Assembly: GCA_025462755.1 (NCBI GenBank)
Contig: JAOAPF010000465.1
Location: forward strand, 1 to 48,762
Reading direction: 5' to 3'
DNA from: Edaphobacter sp.
Lineage (GTDB): Bacteria; Acidobacteriota; Terriglobia; Terriglobales; Acidobacteriaceae
DNA: 48,762 nt
How positions within the stretch are numbered: position 1 is the stretch's first letter; each line of letters opens with the position of its first letter. Positions 1 through 9,647 of the stretch are shown here, piece by piece. Made by a program: the position numbers and the translations under genes. Below the pieces are notes generated by a model. The model made no database searches and was not told where the DNA came from. It saw only the letters and a program-made list of their open reading frames with translations.

Positions 1-2
1 GG

Positions 3-2660
3 TTTCATGGGTCGATCTTTGAGTTTGTCAGAAATTCGGCCTTGGATGCGCGCAACTACTTTGACCATGCCACGGCTGAACATCCCGAACGGATTCCTCC
101 CTTTCGCCGCAACGAGTTCGGGTTTACCAATGGCGGCCCCGTCCTGATTCCTCATGTGTACGACGGCCGGGGAAAGACGTTTTACTTCGGACAGTATCAA
201 GGTTTTCGCCAGGTGCTTGGCACCACTCAGGTCTTTCCTGTCCCCACGGCAGAGGAACGTCAGGGAATAGACACGACCGCCTATCCTGGCGACACGTTGA
301 TCGTGCCGGTGGACCCCGGAATCGCCAAAGTTCTGGCACGGTATCCGCTACCCAACTTGCCGACCGGATCCTATGGAGTGCATACCTATGCGACTTCGTC
401 CAAGGTGGTCACCAATGCGAACCAGTTCTCCGTTCGGCTGGATCACGACTTCTCCAACAAGAACCATTTCTTTGTGCGTTTCAATTTCAACAATCTAACC
501 GGTCCCACGACCAATCCTGACCAAACTGCCATTGATCCCTCGTTTGGAGTCCAATATATAGACCGGCAGAGAAACCTGGTCTTCAACTTTGCCCGCACCG
601 CCTCGCCCAAAGTCTCCATGGTTTCATCGCTGAGTGTCACACGAAGCACACCCTCTTTCCCGACGCCGAACCGGACAGATCCCGCTTTGAAGTTCAGCGA
701 CGGACTATTCGAAGCCTTTAACTCCGCTGCAGGATCGGTGATGACTGCGTATGGCAACTTATTTCAGGTTCAGCAAAACTTCACTATTGCAGCGGGACCT
801 CATACCTGGAAGTTTGGTGGCGAAGTTCGCCTCAACAGGGATACCACTTACTTTGGGACCAGCCCAAACGGAGAATATGACTTCGGCGGCGGCACAGCCT
901 ACGCGAGAGCCAACATTCCGTCGCTGAGCGGAACTCACGACATCCACGTCGGCGACCCATTGCCTGATACATTGACGGGACTGCTCTCGGGAAGTCCCTT
1001 TGTCTATACGGTGGCGGTTGCGCCTAGCTATTTCTCCAACGGAGAACACATCGGACCGGCCGCAATCAATCGCAACGCCGGAGCTATCTATGCGCAGGAC
1101 AGCTGGAAACTGAACGACCGTTTCGTTCTCGACTATGGCGTCCGCTGGGAGATCTATACACCGATCACAGAACGAGCGAAACGCACATCCGGCTTCTTGA
1201 ACACAGGCAATGTGCAGCAGTACCTGGTGAACCCTCAGCCTGGATATAAGCTCAACCTCAACGGCTGGGGGCCCCGGGCACAGCTGACTTGGCGCGCCAC
1301 AAAGCTGTTGCAGTTTCATGCAGGAGGTGGGGTTACTGTCATTCCACCAAACATCTGGCAGGACAACTTTCTCACCGGATCCACACCTTTTGCCGTCTAT
1401 CCCAGATTGGTGGCGGCCAAGGGTGCTCCTGTTCCGTTTGGCTTCCAGATAACGCCGGCGCAATTGCCGGCCACGTACACACCGGCTGGTGTAAATATCT
1501 TTGCCAGCGGCAATACCAAGGATGTTGCGCCCAATACGGTCATGGATGTTGATCGCTATCAGAATGACGTTGCGGCGCTGACGCCAAGTCATGCGGTGAG
1601 TCCTCTTGGCCTTAGCGGAATTGATCGCTCCTTCGGCAACGGCACCCTCTATACCTGGACGGCTGGTTTGGAGAGGGCCTTCGGAACTCTGACGGCTGAC
1701 GTGAACTATGTTGGAACGGCTGGTGTAAAGCTACCCCGCACAAGTTTTCCGAATGCCTATCCCGGGGCAGGTCCTGAATTTGCCCGGTATACGAGGTTCG
1801 ATTCTTCGGGCGTTCCCATTGGTGGCTTTGGTCTCGAGAGTGTCATCACTGCCTCTTCTCACTCCAGCTATCACGCGCTCCAAACCTCACTCTCGGGAAA
1901 CGTTGGTCATGGCGGACCGAACCTCCAGGCGAGCTACACCTGGGCCAAGTCCATCGACGATACAAGTTCGGTCTCCGGTGGCCTGGGAGCAACCGGCGCG
2001 GTGGCGCAAGCCTATCCGCAGGATCCCTTCAACACTCATCCTGAAAAGGGTCCATCGACCTTCGATGTTGGACACGCATTTACGTTGAGCGCCGTGCAGG
2101 ATCTTCATCTCGAAGACTGGGACGTTCTCCGCAGTGTCTATCCCAAGGTGAAGGCCGGCTGGCAGATCATGGGCATCTCGACGATCACCAGCGGCTCACC
2201 ATTTACCGTTTACTCCGGGGTCCAGCAGACAGGCGCTGGTTCCAACGGTGCCGATCGTCCCGACCAGATCGGAAAACCCCACCTTTCTACGGCGAGAAAG
2301 ATTCGGGAAGACTACTTCGGAATGGGCGCGAATAATGCCTCTTACTTTTCCATCCCAATCAATCTCTCCGACGGGACGGGCCCTAACAAAGGTCGCTTTG
2401 GCACGCTGGGCAGGAACACATTTCGCGGCCCTGCTTTCTACAACTACGACTTTGCCTTCATTAAGGACACGCCCTTCGGCAAGCGAAAGAGCGGAACCGA
2501 ACTCGTCAGCGTACAATTTCGCGCGGAGTTCTTCAACATCTTCAATATCGTGACCATGGGGCTTCCTGCGAACACGCTTGAAGGTGCCGGTTTCGGTGTC
2601 ATCAGCAAAACTGCGGGAAACTCACGTCAGATTCAATTTTCCTTGAAACTTATCTATTGA
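3..2660 (+). CDS. TonB-dependent receptor (Oar-like), 5' end outside window
   Basis: This is an outer-membrane TonB-dependent receptor; its N-terminal carboxypeptidase-regulatory-like domain and most of the plug lie left of the window. The reading frame is open from base 3 and begins FHGSIFEFVRNSALDARNYF, a characteristic plug-barrel motif of the large acidobacterial Oar-like receptors, so the TTG at 42 is not the real start. About 885 residues are visible. Barrel-type signatures follow, such as YAQDSWKLNDRFVLDYGVRW and a C-terminal stretch near FRAEFFNIFN, and the protein ends in LKLIY, an aromatic end typical of outer-membrane barrels. Substrate is not readable from sequence, but the GH2 glycosidase directly downstream suggests glycan or glycoside import. 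The family is certain; the substrate is inference. Confidence 0.93.
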   Translation, partial: FHGSIFEFVRNSALDARNYFDHATAEHPERIPPFRRNEFGFTNGGPVLIPHVYDGRGKTFYFGQYQGFRQVLGTTQVFPVPTAEERQGIDTTAYPGDTLIVPVDPGIAKVLARYPLPNLPTGSYGVHTYATSSKVVTNANQFSVRLDHDFSNKNHFFVRFNFNNLTGPTTNPDQTAIDPSFGVQYIDRQRNLVFNFARTASPKVSMVSSLSVTRSTPSFPTPNRTDPALKFSDGLFEAFNSAAGSVMTAYGNLFQVQQNFTIAAGPHTWKFGGEVRLNRDTTYFGTSPNGEYDFGGGTAYARANIPSLSGTHDIHVGDPLPDTLTGLLSGSPFVYTVAVAPSYFSNGEHIGPAAINRNAGAIYAQDSWKLNDRFVLDYGVRWEIYTPITERAKRTSGFLNTGNVQQYLVNPQPGYKLNLNGWGPRAQLTWRATKLLQFHAGGGVTVIPPNIWQDNFLTGSTPFAVYPRLVAAKGAPVPFGFQITPAQLPATYTPAGVNIFASGNTKDVAPNTVMDVDRYQNDVAALTPSHAVSPLGLSGIDRSFGNGTLYTWTAGLERAFGTLTADVNYVGTAGVKLPRTSFPNAYPGAGPEFARYTRFDSSGVPIGGFGLESVITASSHSSYHALQTSLSGNVGHGGPNLQASYTWAKSIDDTSSVSGGLGATGAVAQAYPQDPFNTHPEKGPSTFDVGHAFTLSAVQDLHLEDWDVLRSVYPKVKAGWQIMGISTITSGSPFTVYSGVQQTGAGSNGADRPDQIGKPHLSTARKIREDYFGMGANNASYFSIPINLSDGTGPNKGRFGTLGRNTFRGPAFYNYDFAFIKDTPFGKRKSGTELVSVQFRAEFFNIFNIVTMGLPANTLEGAGFGVISKTAGNSRQIQFSLKLIY

Positions 2661-2794
2661 CACATTCACCTCACCGAATCGTCTCGCCTGAATCCTTATA
2701 CCCACACGTGGCACGCGAACAGGGTATGTTTGATAAGATTTTTGTTCGGCCGCGGGCGCTCGACCGTAGTGTTTCCGATCCAAATCGAGAGTGT

Positions 2795-4678
2795 ATGGTT
2801 ATGAACTGTTTTTCAATTGTCCTGCTCGAACGCGTACGCAGTTTGAGCGCGTCTCTTCTCTTTGTCTGCTGGGCTTTCGCCTCCGTCGGGCTTGCCCAAC
2901 AGCCTCTCAAGACCCTGCTTGCAGGAGTCGATCACCGTGCAGTCACATCTCTAAACGGCGACTGGCATTATCTAGTCGATCAGCCGCCCGCAAAAGGTCT
3001 CTACACGTCCTCTGGCAAGATCCGCGACAACGGATATGCTCTGAATACCCGCCCAAACATCAAGGATGGTCCGCACAACGAAGAGTATGACTTCGCTACT
3101 GCACCCACTCTAAAGGTCCCCGTCGACTGGAATACGCAGGACCCTACTCTGTTCCGTTACGAAGGCGTCGTCTGGTATCAGCGCGACTTCAACTACACAC
3201 CTCAGCCAAATACACGTACGTTTCTGCATATAGGCGCAGCCAACTACAAGTCTTTTATCTGGGTCAACCAAAAGCGCATCTGCGATCACGAGGGCGGGTT
3301 TACTCCCTTCGATTGCGAGGTGACAGCTGTGCTGAAGCCGGGCGACAACTTCGTCGTCATCGCTGTGGACTCAACCCGCGACATCGACGGCATTCCCTCG
3401 GTCGGAATCGACTGGTTCAATTACGGCGGCCTAACTCGCGACGTCTCTCTTGTTACGCTGCCGACAAAATTCATCGACGACTACGACGTTCATCTCAAGC
3501 ATGGAACTACGTTTTCGGCAGCGGAGGCCGATACGCTTGCCGGCTATATTCATGTGGAAGGCGCGACGACCGGCACTACCGTCACCTTGCGTGTACCCGA
3601 GGCGGGAGTTGATGCTGCGCTTAAGACCGACGGCAACGGTCGTGCATCTTTTGAAGTCAAGGCGAAGCACCTGGAGCTTTGGTCTCACGAAAACCCGAAG
3701 TTATACGCGGTCGAACTGGCATCTGGTGAAGATAGGCTCAACGACGAGATCGGCTTTCGCGACATTCGCGTGGAGGGCACGAAGATTCTTCTCAACGGTA
3801 AGCCGATCTTCCTGCAGGGCGCCAACATGCACGCTGAAGCTCCATATCGTACAGGCCGCGCTTGTACTGATGAGGACGTTAAGAATATCTTCGGATTCCT
3901 CAAGGATCTGAACGCTAATTTTGTGCGGCTGGCGCACTATCCCCATGATGAACGTATGGAGCGCGCGGCTGACCGCGAGGGGATCATGGTCTGGTCAGAG
4001 ATTCCGCTCTGGCAACATATCTCCTTCGAGAAGCCTGAGGTCTATGCCAAGGCGACTTATATGCTCAACGAGATGATTCGTCGCGATCGAAACAAGGCCT
4101 CTGTGATTCTATGGTCCGTCTCCAACGAGACACCGAACAATCCCGTTCGCACGAAGTTCCTCACCGACTTAGCCAATGAGGCTCGCAGGCTTGATCCGAC
4201 TCGTCCTATCACGTCGGCATTGATCGGGCCGCATCTCAAAGGGACCGAGATGGTTCAGGATGACCCTTTTGCCGACGCTCTGGATGTGGTCGGACAGAAC
4301 GAATACATCGGGTGGTACGAACTGCGTCCCGAAGATGCCGATAATATCCAATGGAAGCTGCCTCAGAAGCCGATTCTCATCTCGGAGTTCGGCGCGGAGG
4401 CAAAGCAGGGCGTACATGGCGGCAAGGATGAGCGGTGGACCGAAGAGCAGCAGGTCAACGTCTACGAGCATCAGTTCATCATGATCAAAAAAATTCCGCA
4501 GGTGCGCGGACTCGTCCCGTGGGTTCTGATGGACTTTCGCTCTCCTACTCGCAATATCCCCAAACTGCAAGATGGCTTCAACCGTAAGGGCCTGATATCG
4601 GAAGACGGCAAGAAGAAGCTCGCGTTTACGCTCTTTCAAAAAGTCTATACGGAACGAAGCGTCGGCAAGTCCGAGTAA
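2795..4678 (+). CDS. Glycoside hydrolase family 2 (beta-galactosidase/beta-glucuronidase-like), secreted
   Basis: About 627 aa. An exo-acting glycosidase of GH2 with retaining mechanism. The sandwich domain comes first (VVWYQRDFNY, LHIGAANYKSFIWVNQ), then an Ig-like domain and the TIM barrel. The barrel carries the acid/base Glu445 in SVSNET and the nucleophile Glu531 in ISEFGAE. The chosen start gives a signal peptide (SLLFVCWAFASVGLAQQ); a second ATG lies two codons later at 2801. The frame stays open upstream to a TTG overlapping the receptor stop, but that would bury the signal peptide about 46 residues inside. The overall look is closer to beta-glucuronidases than to LacZ; specificity is not determinable. 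It probably acts on the ligand of the upstream receptor. Confidence 0.9.
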   Translation: MVMNCFSIVLLERVRSLSASLLFVCWAFASVGLAQQPLKTLLAGVDHRAVTSLNGDWHYLVDQPPAKGLYTSSGKIRDNGYALNTRPNIKDGPHNEEYDFATAPTLKVPVDWNTQDPTLFRYEGVVWYQRDFNYTPQPNTRTFLHIGAANYKSFIWVNQKRICDHEGGFTPFDCEVTAVLKPGDNFVVIAVDSTRDIDGIPSVGIDWFNYGGLTRDVSLVTLPTKFIDDYDVHLKHGTTFSAAEADTLAGYIHVEGATTGTTVTLRVPEAGVDAALKTDGNGRASFEVKAKHLELWSHENPKLYAVELASGEDRLNDEIGFRDIRVEGTKILLNGKPIFLQGANMHAEAPYRTGRACTDEDVKNIFGFLKDLNANFVRLAHYPHDERMERAADREGIMVWSEIPLWQHISFEKPEVYAKATYMLNEMIRRDRNKASVILWSVSNETPNNPVRTKFLTDLANEARRLDPTRPITSALIGPHLKGTEMVQDDPFADALDVVGQNEYIGWYELRPEDADNIQWKLPQKPILISEFGAEAKQGVHGGKDERWTEEQQVNVYEHQFIMIKKIPQVRGLVPWVLMDFRSPTRNIPKLQDGFNRKGLISEDGKKKLAFTLFQKVYTERSVGKSE

Positions 4679-4699
4679 GCCTGCGCAAAGTTTAAAGGA

Positions 4700-4728
4700 A
4701 AGAGGAGCAGCTTGAGGCTGCTCCTCTT
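4700..4728. terminator. Bidirectional hairpin terminator
   Basis: Perfect 12-bp arms (AAGAGGAGCAGC at 4700-4711 and GCTGCTCCTCTT at 4717-4728) with a 5-nt loop lie between the stops of the convergent GH2 and receptor genes. T-rich sequence follows on the right and A-rich sequence (TTTAAAGGAAA) precedes on the left, so it can serve both strands. Confidence 0.8.
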
Positions 4729-4749
4729 CCGTTGTTGACGCCTCTTTGT

Positions 4750-7700
4750 TTAGAATAACGCCTTCAGTCCCAACTGCAATTGTCGCGCCGGGAAGGCGGA
4801 GGAGATCGTTCCGAAGTTACTGTTTGTAGTCGTCAGATTGAGCCCGTTGAAATTTGTTCGGTTGAGGATGTTGAAAGCATCGGCCTGAAACTTGAGGCGG
4901 ACTCGTTCCCCGATCGGGAAATACTTCGACAGAGTCGCATCCGTCTGCGCCAGACCCGGCCCGCGAACCGCACCATAAGGGGCGTTGCCATAGTTCGCAC
5001 CTGTGGGAACGGTGAAGGGATTTGGGCAACCAGTGGCCGCAGGGCCGCAAACATAGCCGTTGATTCCGGCGTGATTATTTGCGACGATCTTCGCGCCCGC
5101 AATGTAACTGGGTCGAACGTTGCCAACACCCAGAGCAGAGTTCGCCTGCACATTGAAGAATGCGCCGCTCTGGAGACGGGCCACGCCGCTCAACTGCCAT
5201 CCTCCAACAGCTTGACGCACGACGAAGTTGCTCCCCCTGAAGTCCGGTCCCTGAATGACGAAGGTGGCGACGAAAGCATGTCGCCGGTCGTTCACGAGAT
5301 AACCGTAGTTGTAATTGAGGTTGCTCCAGTTCTCTAGCGTCTGGTTGTTGCCGTTGGAGTCACCCAGAGCCTTCGACCACGTATAGGCAAGGGTGCTGGT
5401 GACAACGCCCGCACGCTTCGACGCAAAGACCTGCAACGAGTTGTAGTTGTAGTTGGAGTCGAAGCGGTTCATGCCTATCGACGTAAAGCCCTTGTAGGGG
5501 TTGGAGTAGTTGGTATTCGTAATGCCGGCCGTCCTGTTTGCCGCCACCACCGGCAGACTGGGGAAGTTGACGTTAGGCGTCGCTAACTGGCGGTGTGCCA
5601 CGTTACCTACATAGTTGACCTCCAGCAGGACAGTTCGGGTGATCTGGCGCTGAACGCCAAGGCTGTACTGATAGGTGTAGGGATTGTGCGACAGAGGATC
5701 GATCGCGTTGATGCCTCCCTGCGTGGTTGCGGCAGCGGGGATGCTGTTCAGAGTAGCAAGGTTGCCGAAATCCAGGTTGGTATTGGATAAGAACGGTGCG
5801 ATATTGAGCTGGCTGAAGATGAGGTTGCCCTGAGCGCGGTAGTAAAAAAGGCCAGCGCCTCCACGGATGACGGTCTTTTCATTCACAGAGTAAGCAAAAC
5901 CCAGACGCGGCCCGAAGGCGCCATGCATGTTGTAGAAGCCACGGGGCGCCCCGGCAGGAATCAGTGGGAACAGCGCCGTGTTGACGTTGGGTACGCGACT
6001 CTGCTGATCCGCGGGAACCCCATTACCGGCGCGCACCAGGCCTGCATAGGGATTGCCGCCCTTGGTAGTGTCGATTCTGCCATTGGGCAGAAGGGTCACT
6101 GGCGTGGATGCCGCATAGACCCTAGGATCGAAGTTCGAGATGTTGTTGCCCTGCGTATACCAGGGGAAGATACCCTGCCAGCGCACTCCCAACTCGAGGC
6201 TGAGCTTGCGAGTGGCCCTCCATGAGTCTTGAACAAAGGCCTCAGGCTGGGTGAAACGGAAGTGACCCATTGGATCTGCACTAGCCTCGGAGTAGCTGTT
6301 GAAGTTGCCGAGGAATGCGTCTGCGAGCGAGTAGCACGTCGTGTTCGCGGTTGCAGTTCTGCAAGTGCTCGCTGCGGGTTGGAAGTTCGCAGTCCCGGTG
6401 TAGTTGGCGCGGCCGTTCTGATCGACACGATCGCGGATGACGACAACGCCGGCCTTGAACGTGTGATCGCCTTTGATCCATGTAATGTTATCGGCCATCT
6501 GAATATCGGTTGAGGGGGAGAGCAGGGCGAAGTTCGGTCCCTGCATTCCGGCATAGTTGGTGATATTGACCTGCGGAATGCCGTTGGGGTACGTGCCCGC
6601 ATTCGGATAGATCTTGGCGAACTGGAAGCCATAGGTCTCACGCTTCCAAAGGTCGCCCGTCGGTGGGATGCGCTGCGCGGCCCAACTTGTATTTACCTGG
6701 GCTTGATTAATCAGATTGGAGCTAATCGCCCAGGTGTAAGAAAGCAGATAGCTCTGGCCAGGACGGTTACGAATCGTTGGCGTTGTATTCAGAATCCCCG
6801 CGTTGGAGAAGGTGCCATATGGATCGAGAAGAGTATTCTGGTCATGGATCCAACGTCCATAAAGCGAATGCCGCGAATTGATTACCCAGTCAAACCGAAT
6901 CAGGTCCTGGTGAAAATTCAACGGATTGCTCGGAGCCAAAGTCAAATTGTTGCTTGGAAGACCACCGTCGCGGAAACTGAGACCCCCGGCTGTGATTGTC
7001 TTGTAAACATTGGCGATGGCGCGCCCGTCCGGCGTGATCAGCGAAGCAATGTTGTTGTTCGGGATAGGTGTTGCGGTGCCGGGAAAGTAAAGCTGGCCGG
7101 CGGTAGAAGAGCACACCCCGCTGCCGTTGAAGCTGGCGCCGGAGGCGGTGCAAACAGCCGAGAAGTTTCCGTTGAGCATCGCAGTGGTTGGCACGGTAAA
7201 GGTGGTGGCCGTTGCCTGCTGGCGAAGACGCTTCCACTCTTCCCCTACAAAGAAAAATACCTTGTCTTTGATGATGGGGCCACCGACAAAAAAGCCGAAG
7301 TCATTGAATATCAGTTGAGTCTTCTGTCTTGCAATATAGTTCGTGGCGTCGAGGTAGTTATTGCGAAGAAATTCAAAAGCCCCGCCGTGAAAAGCGTTCG
7401 TGCCGGACTTGGTGACAATGTTGAAGGATGGACCCGAGGTACGACCGTACTCTGCGGAGGCGTTGGAGGTATCAATCTTGACCTCCTGGATGAAGTCGGG
7501 GCCGACGTTGTTCATCAGTGAGCCGTTGGATCCAGCGACCTGGTTGTACGCCCCGTCTACCGTCAGGTTGCCCGTATCCGAGCGGTTGCCGTTGATAGTC
7601 TGGTTAGTCGAAGCCAGCGACGTTGTCACCGAGAAAATGTCGGGATTGGTGACCACGGCTCCAGGAACAAGCGTGAGCAGTTGAGTGTAATTGCGGCCAT

Positions 7701-8160
7701 TGAGTGCCAGGTTGTCGACCTGCTTCGAGTCAATGACTCGAGCAAGTTCTCCCGATGTAGTGTTGAGCGACTCGATAGCTCCGGCTTCTACCTGAACAAC
7801 CTCTGTCGCCTGGCCCGGCTGAAGTGTGAAATTCGAGGTGACCTTCGCATCGGCGGTGATGGTGGCGCCGGCCTGCTGTGCTGTACGAAAACCGGGCTTC
7901 GAAACCGAAATCGAATAGGAGTCAATCGGAAGATTGGTGGCGATGTAGTTGCCGACCTCATCCGAAGTTACCGTACGCGCGGCCCGCGTATTCGTCGACG
8001 TAATTGTGACGTTGGCCCCCGGAATGGCGGCGCCTGTGGAGTCCACAACTGTACCTGATATTTGGCCGAAGCTGCTTTGAGCCCGAGCCGGTGAATTTGA
8101 GAAGATGAGAGCGATCGAGAACGCGATAACACTGTAAATCTGCCAGAGTCTATATTGCAT
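4750..8160 (-). CDS. TonB-dependent receptor (Oar-like), complete
   Basis: 1136 aa outer-membrane receptor. Residues about 1-27 form a signal peptide ending in ARAQ. A carboxypeptidase-regulatory-like Ig fold follows (QISGTVVDSTGAAIPGANVT), then a plug with LALNGRNYTQLLTLVPGA and GGAFEFLRNNYLDATNYIAR, and a long beta barrel ending with FNILNRTNFNGLN and LGLKALF. The start has a strong ribosome-binding site: on the coding strand GGAGG lies 7 nt before ATG. It converges with the GH2 gene. Length is normal for this family, which is expanded in Acidobacteriota and used for glycans and other large substrates. Ligand is unknown. Confidence 0.95.
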   Translation of the reverse strand: MQYRLWQIYSVIAFSIALIFSNSPARAQSSFGQISGTVVDSTGAAIPGANVTITSTNTRAARTVTSDEVGNYIATNLPIDSYSISVSKPGFRTAQQAGATITADAKVTSNFTLQPGQATEVVQVEAGAIESLNTTSGELARVIDSKQVDNLALNGRNYTQLLTLVPGAVVTNPDIFSVTTSLASTNQTINGNRSDTGNLTVDGAYNQVAGSNGSLMNNVGPDFIQEVKIDTSNASAEYGRTSGPSFNIVTKSGTNAFHGGAFEFLRNNYLDATNYIARQKTQLIFNDFGFFVGGPIIKDKVFFFVGEEWKRLRQQATATTFTVPTTAMLNGNFSAVCTASGASFNGSGVCSSTAGQLYFPGTATPIPNNNIASLITPDGRAIANVYKTITAGGLSFRDGGLPSNNLTLAPSNPLNFHQDLIRFDWVINSRHSLYGRWIHDQNTLLDPYGTFSNAGILNTTPTIRNRPGQSYLLSYTWAISSNLINQAQVNTSWAAQRIPPTGDLWKRETYGFQFAKIYPNAGTYPNGIPQVNITNYAGMQGPNFALLSPSTDIQMADNITWIKGDHTFKAGVVVIRDRVDQNGRANYTGTANFQPAASTCRTATANTTCYSLADAFLGNFNSYSEASADPMGHFRFTQPEAFVQDSWRATRKLSLELGVRWQGIFPWYTQGNNISNFDPRVYAASTPVTLLPNGRIDTTKGGNPYAGLVRAGNGVPADQQSRVPNVNTALFPLIPAGAPRGFYNMHGAFGPRLGFAYSVNEKTVIRGGAGLFYYRAQGNLIFSQLNIAPFLSNTNLDFGNLATLNSIPAAATTQGGINAIDPLSHNPYTYQYSLGVQRQITRTVLLEVNYVGNVAHRQLATPNVNFPSLPVVAANRTAGITNTNYSNPYKGFTSIGMNRFDSNYNYNSLQVFASKRAGVVTSTLAYTWSKALGDSNGNNQTLENWSNLNYNYGYLVNDRRHAFVATFVIQGPDFRGSNFVVRQAVGGWQLSGVARLQSGAFFNVQANSALGVGNVRPSYIAGAKIVANNHAGINGYVCGPAATGCPNPFTVPTGANYGNAPYGAVRGPGLAQTDATLSKYFPIGERVRLKFQADAFNILNRTNFNGLNLTTTNSNFGTISSAFPARQLQLGLKALF

Positions 8161-8623
8161 GACATGCCTCCAAAATTTGATTAGCCTGCCGTTTTGTACG
8201 AGTCGCAGTTCCTATCTCGCTGCAACGTCCGTGCAATTTCCATTTGATCGATAGTGGACCTAAGTTGCTGAAAGCCATAACTCGATAGTGAGCAACGATC
8301 ATTAACTAGGCTGGGGAAGGGACCAGTGTCAAGAGCAGTAGTAGCAGTAAGGCGAAACTCAACAAACACTGTGTTTTAGAAGCGAGGGCCCAGTTTGAGG
8401 CGGGCCCCGAAAGGTAAGACCGTGTTGCCCAGAAGCTGTAGTGCTTGCTTCGATTGCGTCGCGGAAGAAGAAGTTCGCGCACAGCAGTTGCTGACCCTCA
8501 AACGCGAAGACGTGGACGTTTTCTAATTGGATCGAAGGGCCTGTTCAAGAGCCCACTTCCTCGGGTGCATATTGCGAAACAAGGCTGATCCCGGCACAGT
8601 TCGCCAAGCCGTTTGTGATGGGA
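8161..8623. other. Intergenic, no supportable gene
   Basis: This holds the upstream region of the receptor at 4750-8160 (about the first 200 bases) and then low-quality reading frames. A minus-strand frame ending near 8380 reads TVLPFGARLKLGPRF and could be a residual protein tail, but nothing else supports it. I see no RNA gene or repeat here. Confidence 0.4.
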
Positions 8624-9383
8624 CTATGAGTTTGATCGGCAACCGCATACAGAGAACCGGTCCCGCAATGGTCGCATGAGAGATTTCCGAAATGGGAATC
8701 CGGCAGGTGGGTGCTTAGGAAGGTGGAGATGGTGGCGAGGATGCGGAGGTTCGCGGCTGGGGAGAACCAGCGGCCCTCGTTGGGGAAGATCTGGTGACGG
8801 ACCTCCAGGCGCATCAGTAGGTCGTCTAGTTTGAGAGCGTGGTGACCGGCACCGTAGTGTCGGCTTCGCCGTGGAGGATGAGGGTGTGGGGAAAGGTGGA
8901 GGTGGCGCGGGTGAACCAGGGTTCGGCGAGGCCGCCCGAGATGTCGATAACAGTCCGGATGGGCTTCGCCTCAGTAGCAAGCGCGAGGGAGATGAAGGCG
9001 CCGAGCGAGATCTCGACCAAGGCGATGCGGCGGGGATCGACACGGGGCAGCGCGGCGACGTGTGCTAGGGCGTCGGTGGCGGTGGCGAGCCAGAGCGGAA
9101 CGTGGATACCGTCCTGGATGAGAGCAGGGTGCACGCTGGGTTCTAGTTCGCTCGAAGTAATGAACGGCATAGAGGGCGATGCCAAGGCGGTTGATGCCGG
9201 GGGCCAGATATTGGAGCCAATGGTCCACGTTGCCGCCGACCCCATGGAAGAGGATGAGGGCTGGATGGGGTCTGGTCGTAGTTGGCTCGTAGGACTGGAG
9301 ACGGATGCACGCCTCCGGAAAGGAAGGTTGGATGCGGGGGGGCGTCTCGTGATCTTGGAGGCAATTGCGGCTGGTGGTGGCAC
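8624..9383 (-). pseudogene. Alpha/beta hydrolase (dienelactone-hydrolase-like) pseudogene
   Basis: A single hydrolase can be read only by switching frame at least twice. The first piece reads PALILFHGVGGNVDHWLQYL then INRLGIALYAVHYFER (oxyanion strand and HG motif). A frameshift near 9135 leads to IQDGIHVPLWLATATDAL, VDPRRIALVEISLGAFISLA (nucleophile elbow) and HTLILHGEADTTVPV (acid loop). A second shift near 8830 leads to RHQIFPNEGRWFSP, which should hold the C-terminal His region but shows none. The nucleophile elbow expected as GISLG reads E-I-S-L-G, so the first Gly is also lost. No good start or ribosome site is visible. Family assignment is good; it is unlikely to make enzyme. Confidence 0.75.
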
Positions 9384-9647
9384 GGATGGGTAATATCTGA
9401 GTAGAGCGGGTCGGCTAACCAGTCAAGTTCCTTCCGTTTCAGCAATCTAAGTATTTGAGACTTGACATACGATTTTCGGGCTAATAATGCCAAAAAAGAA
9501 AAACAGGGCGACGCAAACTGAATAGAAGGACTAACGGTAGGAGTCTCGTCTGGGGTGGTCGATGCTTGTGTCCCACCCATCCCCAGCGCGCGCTGGAAGG
9601 GAGACCCAGGTGATTGGTCGGAGGAGGAACAGCCAAACGCCACGTGG
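9384..9647. other. Intergenic, nothing recognised
   Basis: AT-richer than its neighbours. It lies between the broken hydrolase and the stop of the TesA-like esterase; no hairpin with a T-run or convincing small gene was seen. Confidence 0.3.

Noticed and set aside
759..1592. 277-codon minus-strand open frame inside the receptor gene
   Set aside because: Lies antisense to well-conserved barrel sequence and resembles no protein.
2657..2794. GH2 start at the TTG overlapping the receptor stop
   Set aside because: It would place the signal peptide about 46 residues inside the protein.
8460..8526. Plus-strand peptide resembling tyrosine recombinase (LLTLKREDVDVF)
   Set aside because: Only about 20 codons with a generic pattern; no other integrase motif nearby.
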